From assembly GCA_964613095.1 (NCBI GenBank), contig CAZTFX010000038.1, forward strand, positions 1 to 18,918: a stretch of DNA of 18,918 nt. Direction: 5' to 3'. This DNA is from RGIG4576 sp964613095. GTDB taxonomy: Bacteria > Bacteroidota > Bacteroidia > Bacteroidales > Muribaculaceae. The notes below the pieces were generated by a model. It was not told the origin of the DNA. It saw only the letters and a list, made by a program, of their open reading frames with translations, and searched no databases. The position numbers and the translations under genes were made by a program. This document shows, in pieces, positions 1-7,292 of the stretch (positions within the stretch are counted from its first letter, which is position 1; each line of letters opens with the position of its first letter).

Positions 1-179
1 ATTCAACTTTGACTCGTCCGGTAATCATCATCAAGGCTACACCTAACGCAAGTTATGCAAGCTTGGTGACTGCTCTAGACGAAATGCAAATCAATAACAT
101 CAGCCGTTACCAAATAGATCGTATCAATGGTACCGACTCTGCAATGATGGCTGATTTCTTGGTAGCACGTCAAAAGTGA
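1..179 (+). CDS. exbD: ExbD/TolR-family biopolymer transport protein (3' end only)
   Basis: The open frame enters from the left edge (first full codon at position 3) and ends at TGA 177-179, giving the last 58 residues. It reads through LTRPVIIIKATPNASYAS, then ALDEMQINNISRYQIDR, and ends MMADFLVARQK. This fits the periplasmic C-terminal domain of ExbD/TolR, in which a short strand is followed by a helix carrying a conserved 'D.m...gI..y...' pattern. ExbD works with ExbB as the inner-membrane proton channel that energises TonB. The next gene, 48 bp downstream on the same strand, is a TonB-family protein, which supports the call. The membrane anchor with the key aspartate lies outside the window and cannot be checked. 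The paralogue (ExbD or TolR) is not settled, but the TonB neighbour favours ExbD. Confidence 0.8.
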   Translation, partial: STLTRPVIIIKATPNASYASLVTALDEMQINNISRYQIDRINGTDSAMMADFLVARQK

Positions 180-227
180 TGTAGATCTATAATTGTTAAA
201 TTGTAAAAATCAGAAAGGAATTTTATT

Positions 228-1082
228 ATGGCAAAAGATGTAGATCTAACGTCGAGAGAATGGAGTGATATAGTATTCGAAGGAAGAAACAAGTCATATG
301 GAGCTTATGTTCTTCGCACAGAATCAAAGCCACGTCACTTAAAAGCATTCATCTACACTGTTATCGGTCTTATTGTTATTGGTATTGCTGCTTACTCATA
401 TCTAAGCGTTCAAGCTTATATCGCAGAACAAGCTGCAATTACCGACCAAGCAAGCCAAGAACTTGTAGCCTTTGTAGATGAAGTTCAGGAAGAAGAGGAA
501 GAAGTTCAAGAAAAGGTTGAAATGCCCGAACCTGAAGCACTTCCTGAAGAAATCCTTAACACAGTGAAAGTTACAGAGCTTCTTATCGCTAAGGATGAAG
601 AAGTAAGTAAGGAAGATGAAATCAAGACCGCCGACGAATTGAAGGAAACCGAAACAGCTTTCGGTAGCACTGATTTCGACCAAGGTACTGATGACCGTAA
701 CGTAGTACGTGAATACAAGAACGAGGTAATCGTTGAAGAAAAGAAACCGGAACCTGAAAAGGTATTTACTGCGGTAGAACAAATGCCACAGTTCCCTGGT
801 GGAGAAGCTGCTCTTATGAAATATTTGAGCAACAACATCAACTATCCTCAAGTTGCAATGGAAAATGGTATTCAAGGACGTGTAATCGTTCAATTCGTTG
901 TTACCAAAAATGGTACTGTAGGCGAAGTGAAAGTTATTCGTAGTGTAGACCGTGACCTAGACAAAGAAGCTATCCGTCTATGTAAATCTCTTCCTAAGTT
1001 CATTCCTGGTAAGATGAACGGACAGGCAGTTAACGTATGGTACACATTGCCTATCACATTCAAACTTCAAGGCTTGAACTAA
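228..1082 (+). CDS. TonB-family energy transducer
   Basis: This 284-residue protein links the ExbB/ExbD motor to TonB-dependent outer-membrane receptors. The cytoplasmic N-terminus carries the segment REWSDIVFEGRNKSYGAYVLR (about 10-30), common in Bacteroidetes TonB proteins. One membrane helix follows at about 40-60. A long periplasmic linker (about 65-175) is unusually acidic, with a run of Glu around 84-98 and only scattered Pro, unlike the Pro-Lys linker of enteric TonB. The C-terminal TonB domain (about 180-282) has MPQFPGGE, INYPQVAMENGIQGRVIVQF and a final YTLPITFKL strand. The start is supported by AAAGGA about 8 bp upstream of ATG. It probably shares a transcript with the upstream exbD-like gene and ends at the hairpin at 1119-1151. 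Many paralogues exist per genome, so no specific partner can be named. Confidence 0.93.
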   Translation: MAKDVDLTSREWSDIVFEGRNKSYGAYVLRTESKPRHLKAFIYTVIGLIVIGIAAYSYLSVQAYIAEQAAITDQASQELVAFVDEVQEEEEEVQEKVEMPEPEALPEEILNTVKVTELLIAKDEEVSKEDEIKTADELKETETAFGSTDFDQGTDDRNVVREYKNEVIVEEKKPEPEKVFTAVEQMPQFPGGEAALMKYLSNNINYPQVAMENGIQGRVIVQFVVTKNGTVGEVKVIRSVDRDLDKEAIRLCKSLPKFIPGKMNGQAVNVWYTLPITFKLQGLN

Positions 1083-1118
1083 TCCAAACTTGAATTTAAT
1101 GCCACAAGGCATTATTAT

Positions 1119-1151
1119 AAAAAATCGCAATTTAATGGATTGCGATTTTTT
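1119..1151 (+). terminator. Intrinsic terminator of the exbD-tonB transcript
   Basis: A 13-bp perfect stem (1119-1131 with 1139-1151) encloses a 7-nt loop and has a T-rich 3' arm, 37 bp after the TonB stop. The 3' end of the arm supplies the TTTG of the next gene's promoter. Confidence 0.85.
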
Positions 1152-1180
1152 GTTATATATACTATTTTACTTTATATTTG
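1149..1180 (+). promoter_or_regulatory. Bacteroidetes-type promoter for the PH-domain gene
   Basis: TTTG at 1149-1152, a 20-bp spacer, then TATATTTG at 1173-1180. This matches the Bacteroidetes -33/-7 consensus (TTTG, about 19-20 bp, TAnnTTTG). The start codon at 1222 is 41 bp downstream. The -33 box lies in the 3' arm of the preceding terminator. Confidence 0.6.
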
Positions 1181-1221
1181 CCTAAATAACAAAAAATTAT
1201 TGGTCAAAAAAAGGAACACTT

Positions 1222-1650
1222 ATGAAAACATATAAATCAAAAATAGATCTTTGGATACTATGTATACTGCTTGGTGCTACATTAATTTCAATTATTTCTA
1301 TCATTATCACCATAGTAGAAACTAAAGCAGTCTTTTGGTTGCTACTATTACCGATAATACTTGCTATAGCCATGATTATTGACATTTTATGCAATACATA
1401 TTATACAATAGACAACGAAAACAAAAAATTACACATAAGAGGAGGTATTTTAATCTCTACAAAAATCGATATTATGAAAATCACCTCAGTAGAATCTTCT
1501 AAAAGTATTCTAAGTGCTCCTGCATTATCTCTTGACAGACTTGCAATAAAACAAGGTAAACGTACACAGGAAGTCATATCTCCACGTAATAAACAAGACT
1601 TCATCTCCCACCTCACCACCATAAATCCGAACATTCAAATCCATCTTTAA
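1222..1650 (+). CDS. PH-domain membrane protein (bPH_4-like)
   Basis: This 142-residue protein has two N-terminal membrane helices (about 10-31 and 37-56). They are followed by a soluble domain (about 58-135) starting YYTIDNENKKLHIRGG and containing SAPALSLDRLAI and VISPRNKQDFISHL. The order of membrane hairpin, short beta domain and the 'SlDRl.i' then 'iSP....F' pattern matches the bacterial PH-like family once called DUF1200. Its biochemical function is unknown and probably membrane-associated. GGAAC lies just ahead of the ATG as a weak ribosome-binding site. The gene is monocistronic: it has its own promoter, and the gene downstream is convergent. Base composition is very AT-rich, like its surroundings. 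The family call rests on pattern recognition only. Confidence 0.8.
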   Translation: MKTYKSKIDLWILCILLGATLISIISIIITIVETKAVFWLLLLPIILAIAMIIDILCNTYYTIDNENKKLHIRGGILISTKIDIMKITSVESSKSILSAPALSLDRLAIKQGKRTQEVISPRNKQDFISHLTTINPNIQIHL

Positions 1651-1687
1651 AGGAAGACTATCATCATACTAGAACTCTATTACTCAT

Positions 1688-1725
1688 AAAAAAATGTAGC
1701 TACATCTAAATAGATACAGCTACAT
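1688..1725 (-). terminator. Intrinsic terminator for the cysteine peptidase gene
   Basis: An 8-bp stem (1694-1701 with 1718-1725) is extended by an inner ATCT/AGAT pairing (1704-1707 with 1712-1715). Read on the minus strand it is followed by seven T (1694 down to 1688). It lies 25 bp past the stop of the minus-strand peptidase. There is no T-run in the plus direction, so it serves mainly the minus-strand gene. Confidence 0.75.
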
Positions 1726-1749
1726 ACATATTGTAAAATATAAACGAAT

Positions 1750-2877
1750 TTATTTTAGACCGAGTTTTGTGCGAATTGTTTTAGGAATAGAGTTTTTATG
1801 TACCAAAATAGAGATTGTCTTACCCTTTACATATTCTTCGGAAATATAATGATAACCGGTTCCATTATCTTCGATACCCCATGAATTTTTAGTCTTATAA
1901 TACTTCACACCATCTTGGTCTTTAGCTATTCCTGTAATATGTTCAAGATGGTCATCAACTGTTTCAAATGTTTCAAACCCCTTTTGACGACTTTCTTGTG
2001 TAACAACCTCTTCTTTAGCCTTAGCCTTAAGTTCTTTTTGATTTCGTATATTCTCTTTTGTATTCACTGCTACATGATGCTTAAATGCATATCCGGGCTC
2101 ACTTAAATCGCCATCCCAAGCTACTGTGTAACCGGTATTAATTGCATTGTCTATTACTTGCATCATTTCATCTAGTGGAACATTATACATCAAAGCATAG
2201 TCCCAATTGTCAGGAACTTCAACCATCACCTTTTCATAAAAAGGATGATGTGTAAAACTTGTAAGCTCTACATAATCATCAGCATTTAAGCCTAAACTCT
2301 TATAGAAACTATCGACTGTATATTCCTCTCCTTTATAAGTAAATTTTTCAGGAACTTTTCCTAAATAAGCATCAAGAACGCCATCAACGATTTCCATTGG
2401 TATAGGTTTCTTCATCTCAACAGCAGTTGCATTGATTGATTTAACCCAGGTATTTAACTCATCATGATTGTGAGACTTAGAGTCATAGTTTATTCCGCTA
2501 TATACTTCCTCCGGAAGAAGACCTGCATTTTTCATCACCCATGTATACATGTGCGCAATACTTCCGGGACCTACATTCCCTTTACCACGTCTCAAAATAT
2601 TATCCTTTATGCGACGTACATAATTATGGCGCACAACAAACATTTCCGATAAGTCATGTTCACCTTTTCCCAAACGAATCAATTCCGACTCCATAAACGA
2701 AGTCATTGCAAAGCACCAACATGTTCCGGTTTTAGCTTGATCTTTTACCGGAGTTGCACTATGTTCTTTTACAATAGTAAATTTATACTCATAAGGTTGT
2801 GGAGCTACTTCTTTTTGAGCAAATGTAGTTATTGTACCCAATGCCAGTAGTGCTGTTATCACTGTTTTTTTCATCAT
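1750..2877 (-). CDS. Secreted C1 cysteine peptidase (bleomycin hydrolase/aminopeptidase C type)
   Basis: This 375-residue papain-fold peptidase belongs to the C1B (bleomycin hydrolase/PepC) type, which commonly trims residues from peptide N-termini. A Sec signal peptide covers residues 1-20 (MMKKTVITALLALGTITTFA, likely cut before Q21), so the enzyme acts in the envelope, unlike cytoplasmic PepC. Catalytic residues are visible: oxyanion Gln47 and nucleophile Cys53 in VKDQAKTGTCWCFA, His310 in DDHLEHITG (placed by the H-to-TG spacing of the family; His313 is a nearby alternative), and Asn331 in TKNSWG. It is shorter than typical bleomycin hydrolase (about 450). It is the last of three co-directional genes and lies 77 bp after the EEP gene, with its own possible promoter in that gap. 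Substrate is unknown. Confidence 0.92.
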   Translation of the reverse strand: MMKKTVITALLALGTITTFAQKEVAPQPYEYKFTIVKEHSATPVKDQAKTGTCWCFAMTSFMESELIRLGKGEHDLSEMFVVRHNYVRRIKDNILRRGKGNVGPGSIAHMYTWVMKNAGLLPEEVYSGINYDSKSHNHDELNTWVKSINATAVEMKKPIPMEIVDGVLDAYLGKVPEKFTYKGEEYTVDSFYKSLGLNADDYVELTSFTHHPFYEKVMVEVPDNWDYALMYNVPLDEMMQVIDNAINTGYTVAWDGDLSEPGYAFKHHVAVNTKENIRNQKELKAKAKEEVVTQESRQKGFETFETVDDHLEHITGIAKDQDGVKYYKTKNSWGIEDNGTGYHYISEEYVKGKTISILVHKNSIPKTIRTKLGLK

Positions 2878-2915
2878 AATAGTATCTTATTTTAGATTTA
2901 TTGCTATTTAGAACA

Positions 2916-2950
2916 CAAATATAATGTATTTTTTAGATTTCATTTACAAA
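2916..2950 (-). promoter_or_regulatory. Candidate promoter of the cysteine peptidase gene
   Basis: On the minus strand a perfect -7 box TATATTTG (plus-strand 2916-2923) lies 38 bp before the ATG. A TTTG (2947-2950) sits upstream, but the 23-bp spacer is longer than the usual 19-20, so the -33 assignment is weak. Confidence 0.45.
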
Positions 2951-2954
2951 ATGC

Positions 2955-3851
2955 TCAAAATTCCACAAATATTTGTATTGGATAATGATCGGAAGGCAAA
3001 TGCACATAGCTGTTCCTTTTGTCATCACTAATTATACCATCTTTCTCATTACATTTTTCACTCCAATAGTGATAAGTAAGAATACCATATCGCAAAACGT
3101 CAATACCTCTTGACACAAATATATGATCTATTCGCTTATCGGAATTTCTTTTAATATCAAAATTATTAAACGTGCCTGATGGTGCAAATTTAATATCAGC
3201 AAGATTAAATGAATCAAACATGAAACCGCTTTCAGCTATCGTATTATATGGAATACTCTCCTGTGCTACATTGAAATCGCCCGTAAGTATAACTCGTTCA
3301 TCTCCACCACACATTTGACGAATTTTTGTAAGGATTAGTTTGGCACCTTCAGCTCGAGCTACTACACCTATATGATCCATATGCGTATTGAAAAACCAAA
3401 ATTTCTTTTTAGTGATTTTATCTTTTAAATGCGCCCAACTACATACTCTACGACAATTAGCATCCCATCCATAAGAAACTTTATCAGGAGTTTCCGACAA
3501 CCAGAATGTTCCACTATCAAGCACTTCAAAACGCGATTTCAAGTAAAAGATTGGACTATATTCTCCGGCTGTTGCCCCATCATCACGAGCGACACCCACA
3601 TATCCATATTCAGGTAAGCGATCAAGCATATCTTGCAATTGGTCATGACACACCTCTTGGGTTCCAAATATATCAAAAGCCGAAAACGCTATCAAATTAC
3701 ACATTTCATCTCGGCGTTCAGTCCATCCATCTCCACTCTTATAATCAGCTTTAGTATGTAACCTGACGTTATAGCTCGCAACATTTAACGTTTGCGCCGA
3801 TAATAACATATACATTATTGCCATAACTACCGAAAGAAAATATTTTTTCAT
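2955..3851 (-). CDS. Secreted endonuclease/exonuclease/phosphatase-family protein
   Basis: This 298-residue protein is a complete EEP-fold (DNase I-like) metal-dependent phosphoesterase. The order of motifs is SYNVR (Asn28), GTQE (Glu66), FNTHMDH (His157), TGDFN (Asp192, Asn194), RIDHIFV, and the C-terminal PSDHYP (Asp288, His289). These form the full catalytic and metal-binding set. Residues 1-19 form a signal peptide (MKKYFLSVVMAIMYMLLSA), so it acts outside the cytoplasm. Bacteroidetes secrete many such proteins, and the substrate (nucleic acid, phospholipid head group or sugar phosphate) cannot be told from sequence. It lies 44 bp after the flavin reductase gene on the same strand, so co-transcription is plausible, though no functional link is evident. 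Confidence 0.9.
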   Translation of the reverse strand: MKKYFLSVVMAIMYMLLSAQTLNVASYNVRLHTKADYKSGDGWTERRDEMCNLIAFSAFDIFGTQEVCHDQLQDMLDRLPEYGYVGVARDDGATAGEYSPIFYLKSRFEVLDSGTFWLSETPDKVSYGWDANCRRVCSWAHLKDKITKKKFWFFNTHMDHIGVVARAEGAKLILTKIRQMCGGDERVILTGDFNVAQESIPYNTIAESGFMFDSFNLADIKFAPSGTFNNFDIKRNSDKRIDHIFVSRGIDVLRYGILTYHYWSEKCNEKDGIISDDKRNSYVHLPSDHYPIQIFVEF

Positions 3852-3895
3852 AATATTCTTATATTTTTATTAAACATAATTATTTCTATTAGAAA

Positions 3896-4456
3896 TCATT
3901 TCAACTTCATTCCATCTTTAAATGCTTTTCCCACTTTGTCTCCTATCACTAGATAATCGTGATTCACAGGATCGTAAGTTATAGGTTTCATAAGTGAAAT
4001 ATTAATTTTACCGGTTTCATCAAGTACTTTTTCATCTACCGAAACATTTACAATACGTCCCACCATATAACAAGTTTCGCTATCATAAGATACCAACTCA
4101 CACTCCAAACACATTGGTAATTCAGCAACAATCGGGGCATTTACATACCGCGATTTAACTGCATGAAAGCCTGCTTTCTCAAACTTATCCGGTTCTTTAT
4201 TACCTGAGACAATACCCACATAATCGCACGCCACAACATGTTCGACTGTCGCCACACTCACAGTAAAAGCCTTAGTTGCAAGAATATTTTTTGTGGTCCT
4301 ATGCTCTTCCGACAAACAAATTCCCACCATATTATCCGTATGTATTCCACCCCATGCTGCATTCATTGCGTTAGGCACACTATTTTCATCATAAGCAGCA
4401 ACTATCAGCACAGGCATCGGATATAGCCACGTTTTAACTCCAAAATCTTTTCTCAT
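3896..4456 (-). CDS. Flavin reductase-like FMN-binding protein
   Basis: This 186-residue cytoplasmic protein has no signal peptide. It begins DFGVKTWLYPMPVLIVAAYDENSVPNAM and continues NAAWGGIHTDNMVGICLSEEHRTTKNI, then KEPDKFEKAGF and APIVAELPMCLECELV. This is the flavin reductase/flavoredoxin split-barrel family, which binds FMN and passes electrons from NAD(P)H or another donor. The 'P.PV..v...d....N.m..aW......P' pattern and the 'H..T..Ni......f.v' segment are the FMN-contacting elements. Length is normal for the family. GG lies close upstream of ATG (AAAAGGTT). It is first of three minus-strand genes and has its own candidate promoter. The electron acceptor is unknown. Confidence 0.9.
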   Translation of the reverse strand: MRKDFGVKTWLYPMPVLIVAAYDENSVPNAMNAAWGGIHTDNMVGICLSEEHRTTKNILATKAFTVSVATVEHVVACDYVGIVSGNKEPDKFEKAGFHAVKSRYVNAPIVAELPMCLECELVSYDSETCYMVGRIVNVSVDEKVLDETGKINISLMKPITYDPVNHDYLVIGDKVGKAFKDGMKLK

Positions 4457-4494
4457 AACCTTTTAAAAATTTAAGTATACAATTAATAATACTA

Positions 4495-4526
4495 CTAATA
4501 TATAAATAATGATAGAAAAATACAAA
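4495..4526 (-). promoter_or_regulatory. Candidate promoter of the flavin reductase gene
   Basis: On the minus strand TTTG (plus-strand 4523-4526), a 20-bp spacer and TATATTAG (4495-4502) give a one-mismatch version of the TTTG-N20-TAnnTTTG pattern, 38 bp ahead of the ATG. The 233-bp divergent gap 4457-4689 also holds the GH3 promoter box. I saw no clear operator or hairpin in the rest. Confidence 0.4.
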
Positions 4527-4654
4527 AAATTGTTTAGGTCACTTAACAATACCACAAAAAACCGCTATAAATAAATTATTTCAATTCCCAAATGTGAAGG
4601 CTTTCATAAATACCACTTTTTTTAAGAAAAGATAGAACACATGATTTTTTTTGT

Positions 4655-4662
4655 TAATTTTG
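4655..4662 (+). promoter_or_regulatory. -7 box of the GH3 glycosidase gene
   Basis: TAATTTTG matches TAnnTTTG and sits 27 bp before the ATG at 4690. No good -33 TTTG is visible at the expected distance. If used, transcription starts inside the longest possible reading frame, which excludes the upstream TTG start at 4651. Confidence 0.4.
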
Positions 4663-4689
4663 TCTATACATACTACAAAATCAAAAAAT

Positions 4690-7029
4690 ATGAAACACTT
4701 TATATCTATAATCATAACAATTACAACAATTATCTCGGTTCAAGCAACCGAATCGTTAAAACTTCGTGCCGACAATATAGATGAAATTGTAAAAGCTCTT
4801 ACCCTAGAGGAAAAAGTTCATCTTATTGTAGGAGCAAGCATGAGTGAACAAATGGCTTCGGGTGAAGTGGGTTACACCGACTCTATTGTTCCGGGTGCAG
4901 CAGGTATTACCTATCAAATTGAACGTCTGGGAATACCTACCATTATTTTTGCTGATGGCCCTGCCGGATTACACATTTCTGCAACACGAGAAAACGATAC
5001 TAGCACCTACTATTGTACAGGATTTCCAGTTGGTACACACATGGCGGCAACTTGGAATGAAGACATAATCTATCAAGTGGGGCAAGCTATGGGGAATGAA
5101 GTCAAAGAATACGGTGTTGATGTAATTTTAGCTCCGGGAGTGAATATCATGCGTAATCCATTATGTGGAAGAAATTTCGAATATTACTCTGAAGATCCTT
5201 TACTTTCGGGCAAAACGGCTGCTGCCATTATTAATGGAATTGAAAGCAACGGAGTGGGAACTTCAATAAAACACTTTGCGGCAAACAATCAAGAAATAAA
5301 CCGACTTGGAAACGATTCACGCGTTTCATTAAGAGCTTTACGTGAAATATATTTGCGTAATTTCGAAATAGCAATTCGCAATTCACAACCATGGACTGTC
5401 ATGACATCTTACAACTACCTAAACGGTCGTTACACATCACAAGACAGAGGTTTACTTGAGAATGTCTTACGTAACGAATTAGGATTTGAAGGAACTGTAG
5501 TAACCGATTGGGGAGGAGGACTTGACCCTGTGGCACAAGTAGCTTCGGGCAATGACATGATTCAGCCGGGCAACAACGATCAATATGAGGCTATCGTGAA
5601 TGCCGTGAAAGAAGGACGACTTAACGAAAACACAGTTAACACAAGCGTTAAACGAATCTTACAACTTATTGTCAAAACCCCTAGTTTTGCCAATTATCAA
5701 CATAGCAATAAACCCGATTTAAAAGCTCATGCAAAAGTTACAAGAGACGTTGCCAGCGAAGGTTTTGTTTTACTGAAGAATGATTCACAATCTTTACCTA
5801 TATCAAATGACACACGCGTGGCACTTTTCGGAGCAGGCTCATACGATTTCATTGCCGGAGGTCGAGGCTCCGGCGATGTAAATAAAGCATACGTTGTTGA
5901 CCTTCGTGAAGGTCTGCTATCAAGTGGAGCCATTCTCGACTCAAGATTGGACTCTATATATACAAAACATGCCGAGAATGAACGTAAGCGTATAGCTCCG
6001 ATGGACGCATATCGCCGATGGACTGTTTACACATTACGCCCCAATGAAATACGTGATCCTCGTTCATTGGTACAAGGTAGTGCAAAACGTTCTGATATAG
6101 CGATAATCACATTCTCTCGCCATGCTGCAGAAGGTTTTGACCGACATATTGAAAGAGACTTCAATCTTCACATAGACGAACGTGCACTGCTTAACGAAGT
6201 GAGCCGTGAATTTCGTGCAGCAGGAAAACCTGTTGTCGTCGTATTAAACATCAGCGGACCTATTGAGATTGCTTCTTGGCGTGATAAAGCCGATGCCATT
6301 ATGGTATGTTGGTTACCTGGGCAAGAAGGTGGAAATGCCGTTGCCGATGTTTTATTGGGAAAACAATCACCAAGCGGACATCTTCCAATGAGTTTTCCAA
6401 TAAAATATGCTGATGTCCCATCTCAAAATTTCCCGGTTAATGTTCCGGAAACAGGATTAAATCAATCTTTTGAGAACTTCAGTCGTGTACATCGTTATTA
6501 CGACCAGCCAAATATTGATTATACCAACTACGAAGAAGATATTTATATAGGATATCGACATTATGCAACCCATAACATTGAAGTTGCATATCCTTTTGGG
6601 TTCGGACTCACTTACTCCGATTTTGACATATCAGATATGAAAATCAAGCAAGACAACGACTGTATTAAAGTATCATGTCAAGTAACCAACACTGGTAAAC
6701 ATGCAGCAAAACAAGTAGTACAACTTTACTCAACAGAATTGAAACCAAGTGTAGATCGCCCTATAATCGAATTAAGAGATTATAAAAAGACTCCAACTCT
6801 TGCTCCGGGAGAATCCTGTATAATAACCATTGATATAACCCCAGAAGACCTATCAACGTACAGCGAAACTGAAAAAGCATGGAAATTATCAGCTGGTGAG
6901 TACAAATTAGCTTTAGGATTCAGTTCCGATAATTTACGATTACAACAAACCATCTCTATAACAAATACTAAATTACGCCCCGTTACAGATATATTGAAGC
7001 CCGTTTCCGGCAATATCTTTATCAAATAG
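4690..7029 (+). CDS. Glycoside hydrolase family 3 protein (beta-glucosidase type)
   Basis: The frame is open from a TTG at 4651, but I chose ATG 4690 (779 residues) because it starts a clean signal peptide (MKHFISIIITITTIISVQA). The product is a periplasmic GH3 enzyme releasing terminal sugars from beta-linked oligosaccharides. The GH3 N-terminal barrel includes GPAGLHI, KHFAANNQE, VMTSYNYLNGR and VVTDWGG, with Asp273 the expected nucleophile. The GH3 C-terminal domain starts near EGFVLLKNDSQSLPI; Glu481 in HAAEGFDR is in the usual acid/base position. A C-terminal Fn3-like domain contains VVQLYSTELKPSVDRP and LRDYKKTPTLAPGE. Length is normal for three-domain GH3. No SusCD genes adjoin it, so it is not part of an obvious polysaccharide-utilisation locus here. 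Specificity (glucose, xylose, other) cannot be read from sequence. Confidence 0.93.
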   Translation: MKHFISIIITITTIISVQATESLKLRADNIDEIVKALTLEEKVHLIVGASMSEQMASGEVGYTDSIVPGAAGITYQIERLGIPTIIFADGPAGLHISATRENDTSTYYCTGFPVGTHMAATWNEDIIYQVGQAMGNEVKEYGVDVILAPGVNIMRNPLCGRNFEYYSEDPLLSGKTAAAIINGIESNGVGTSIKHFAANNQEINRLGNDSRVSLRALREIYLRNFEIAIRNSQPWTVMTSYNYLNGRYTSQDRGLLENVLRNELGFEGTVVTDWGGGLDPVAQVASGNDMIQPGNNDQYEAIVNAVKEGRLNENTVNTSVKRILQLIVKTPSFANYQHSNKPDLKAHAKVTRDVASEGFVLLKNDSQSLPISNDTRVALFGAGSYDFIAGGRGSGDVNKAYVVDLREGLLSSGAILDSRLDSIYTKHAENERKRIAPMDAYRRWTVYTLRPNEIRDPRSLVQGSAKRSDIAIITFSRHAAEGFDRHIERDFNLHIDERALLNEVSREFRAAGKPVVVVLNISGPIEIASWRDKADAIMVCWLPGQEGGNAVADVLLGKQSPSGHLPMSFPIKYADVPSQNFPVNVPETGLNQSFENFSRVHRYYDQPNIDYTNYEEDIYIGYRHYATHNIEVAYPFGFGLTYSDFDISDMKIKQDNDCIKVSCQVTNTGKHAAKQVVQLYSTELKPSVDRPIIELRDYKKTPTLAPGESCIITIDITPEDLSTYSETEKAWKLSAGEYKLALGFSSDNLRLQQTISITNTKLRPVTDILKPVSGNIFIK

Positions 7030-7292
7030 TTCTCTTTTTTTTCTAAATATTATAGGAAAAGTGGAGCTTGTGGTTTGGATTGGTTCAATGGTTTGATTGT
7101 TGGTATCAATAAGCCATATTACGTATGTGATCAATTGTGCTTCTCGCTTATAGGACAATATTCTGTTCATTTCGGTTTGCTTTTAGTAGTTATTTTCTTT
7201 CTCAACAGAATTTTAACAGTTGCAGTTCAAATGAACCTAAAGATTTTTTTGTTTGTTTTAACAATAAAGTTTAATTTCAAAATCATTCTTTT
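7030..7292 (+). promoter_or_regulatory. 263-bp upstream region of the catalase gene
   Basis: This is the longest gene-free stretch of the window. A small dyad GTTCA-AA-TGAAC lies at 7225-7236, about 57 bp before the catalase ATG, and could be an operator. TTTTTTTG at 7244-7251 is a one-mismatch -7 box. I found no strong hairpin terminator for the GH3 gene and no convincing -33 box. A 102-codon frame starting at 7075 runs into the catalase gene out of frame and looks non-coding. Confidence 0.25.

Noticed and set aside
402..893. Minus-strand frames of 163 and 111 codons inside the TonB gene
   Set aside because: They are antisense shadows of a well-supported gene; their Phe/Ser-rich translations mirror the Glu/Lys-rich linker.
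4651..4689. TTG start 13 codons upstream for the GH3 enzyme
   Set aside because: It includes the probable -7 box (4655-4662) and would place a polar segment ahead of a complete signal peptide.
7093..7109. FNR-like site TTGAT...ATCAA upstream of catalase
   Set aside because: The half-sites are 7 bp apart instead of 4, so the match to an FNR/CRP-type site is probably chance.
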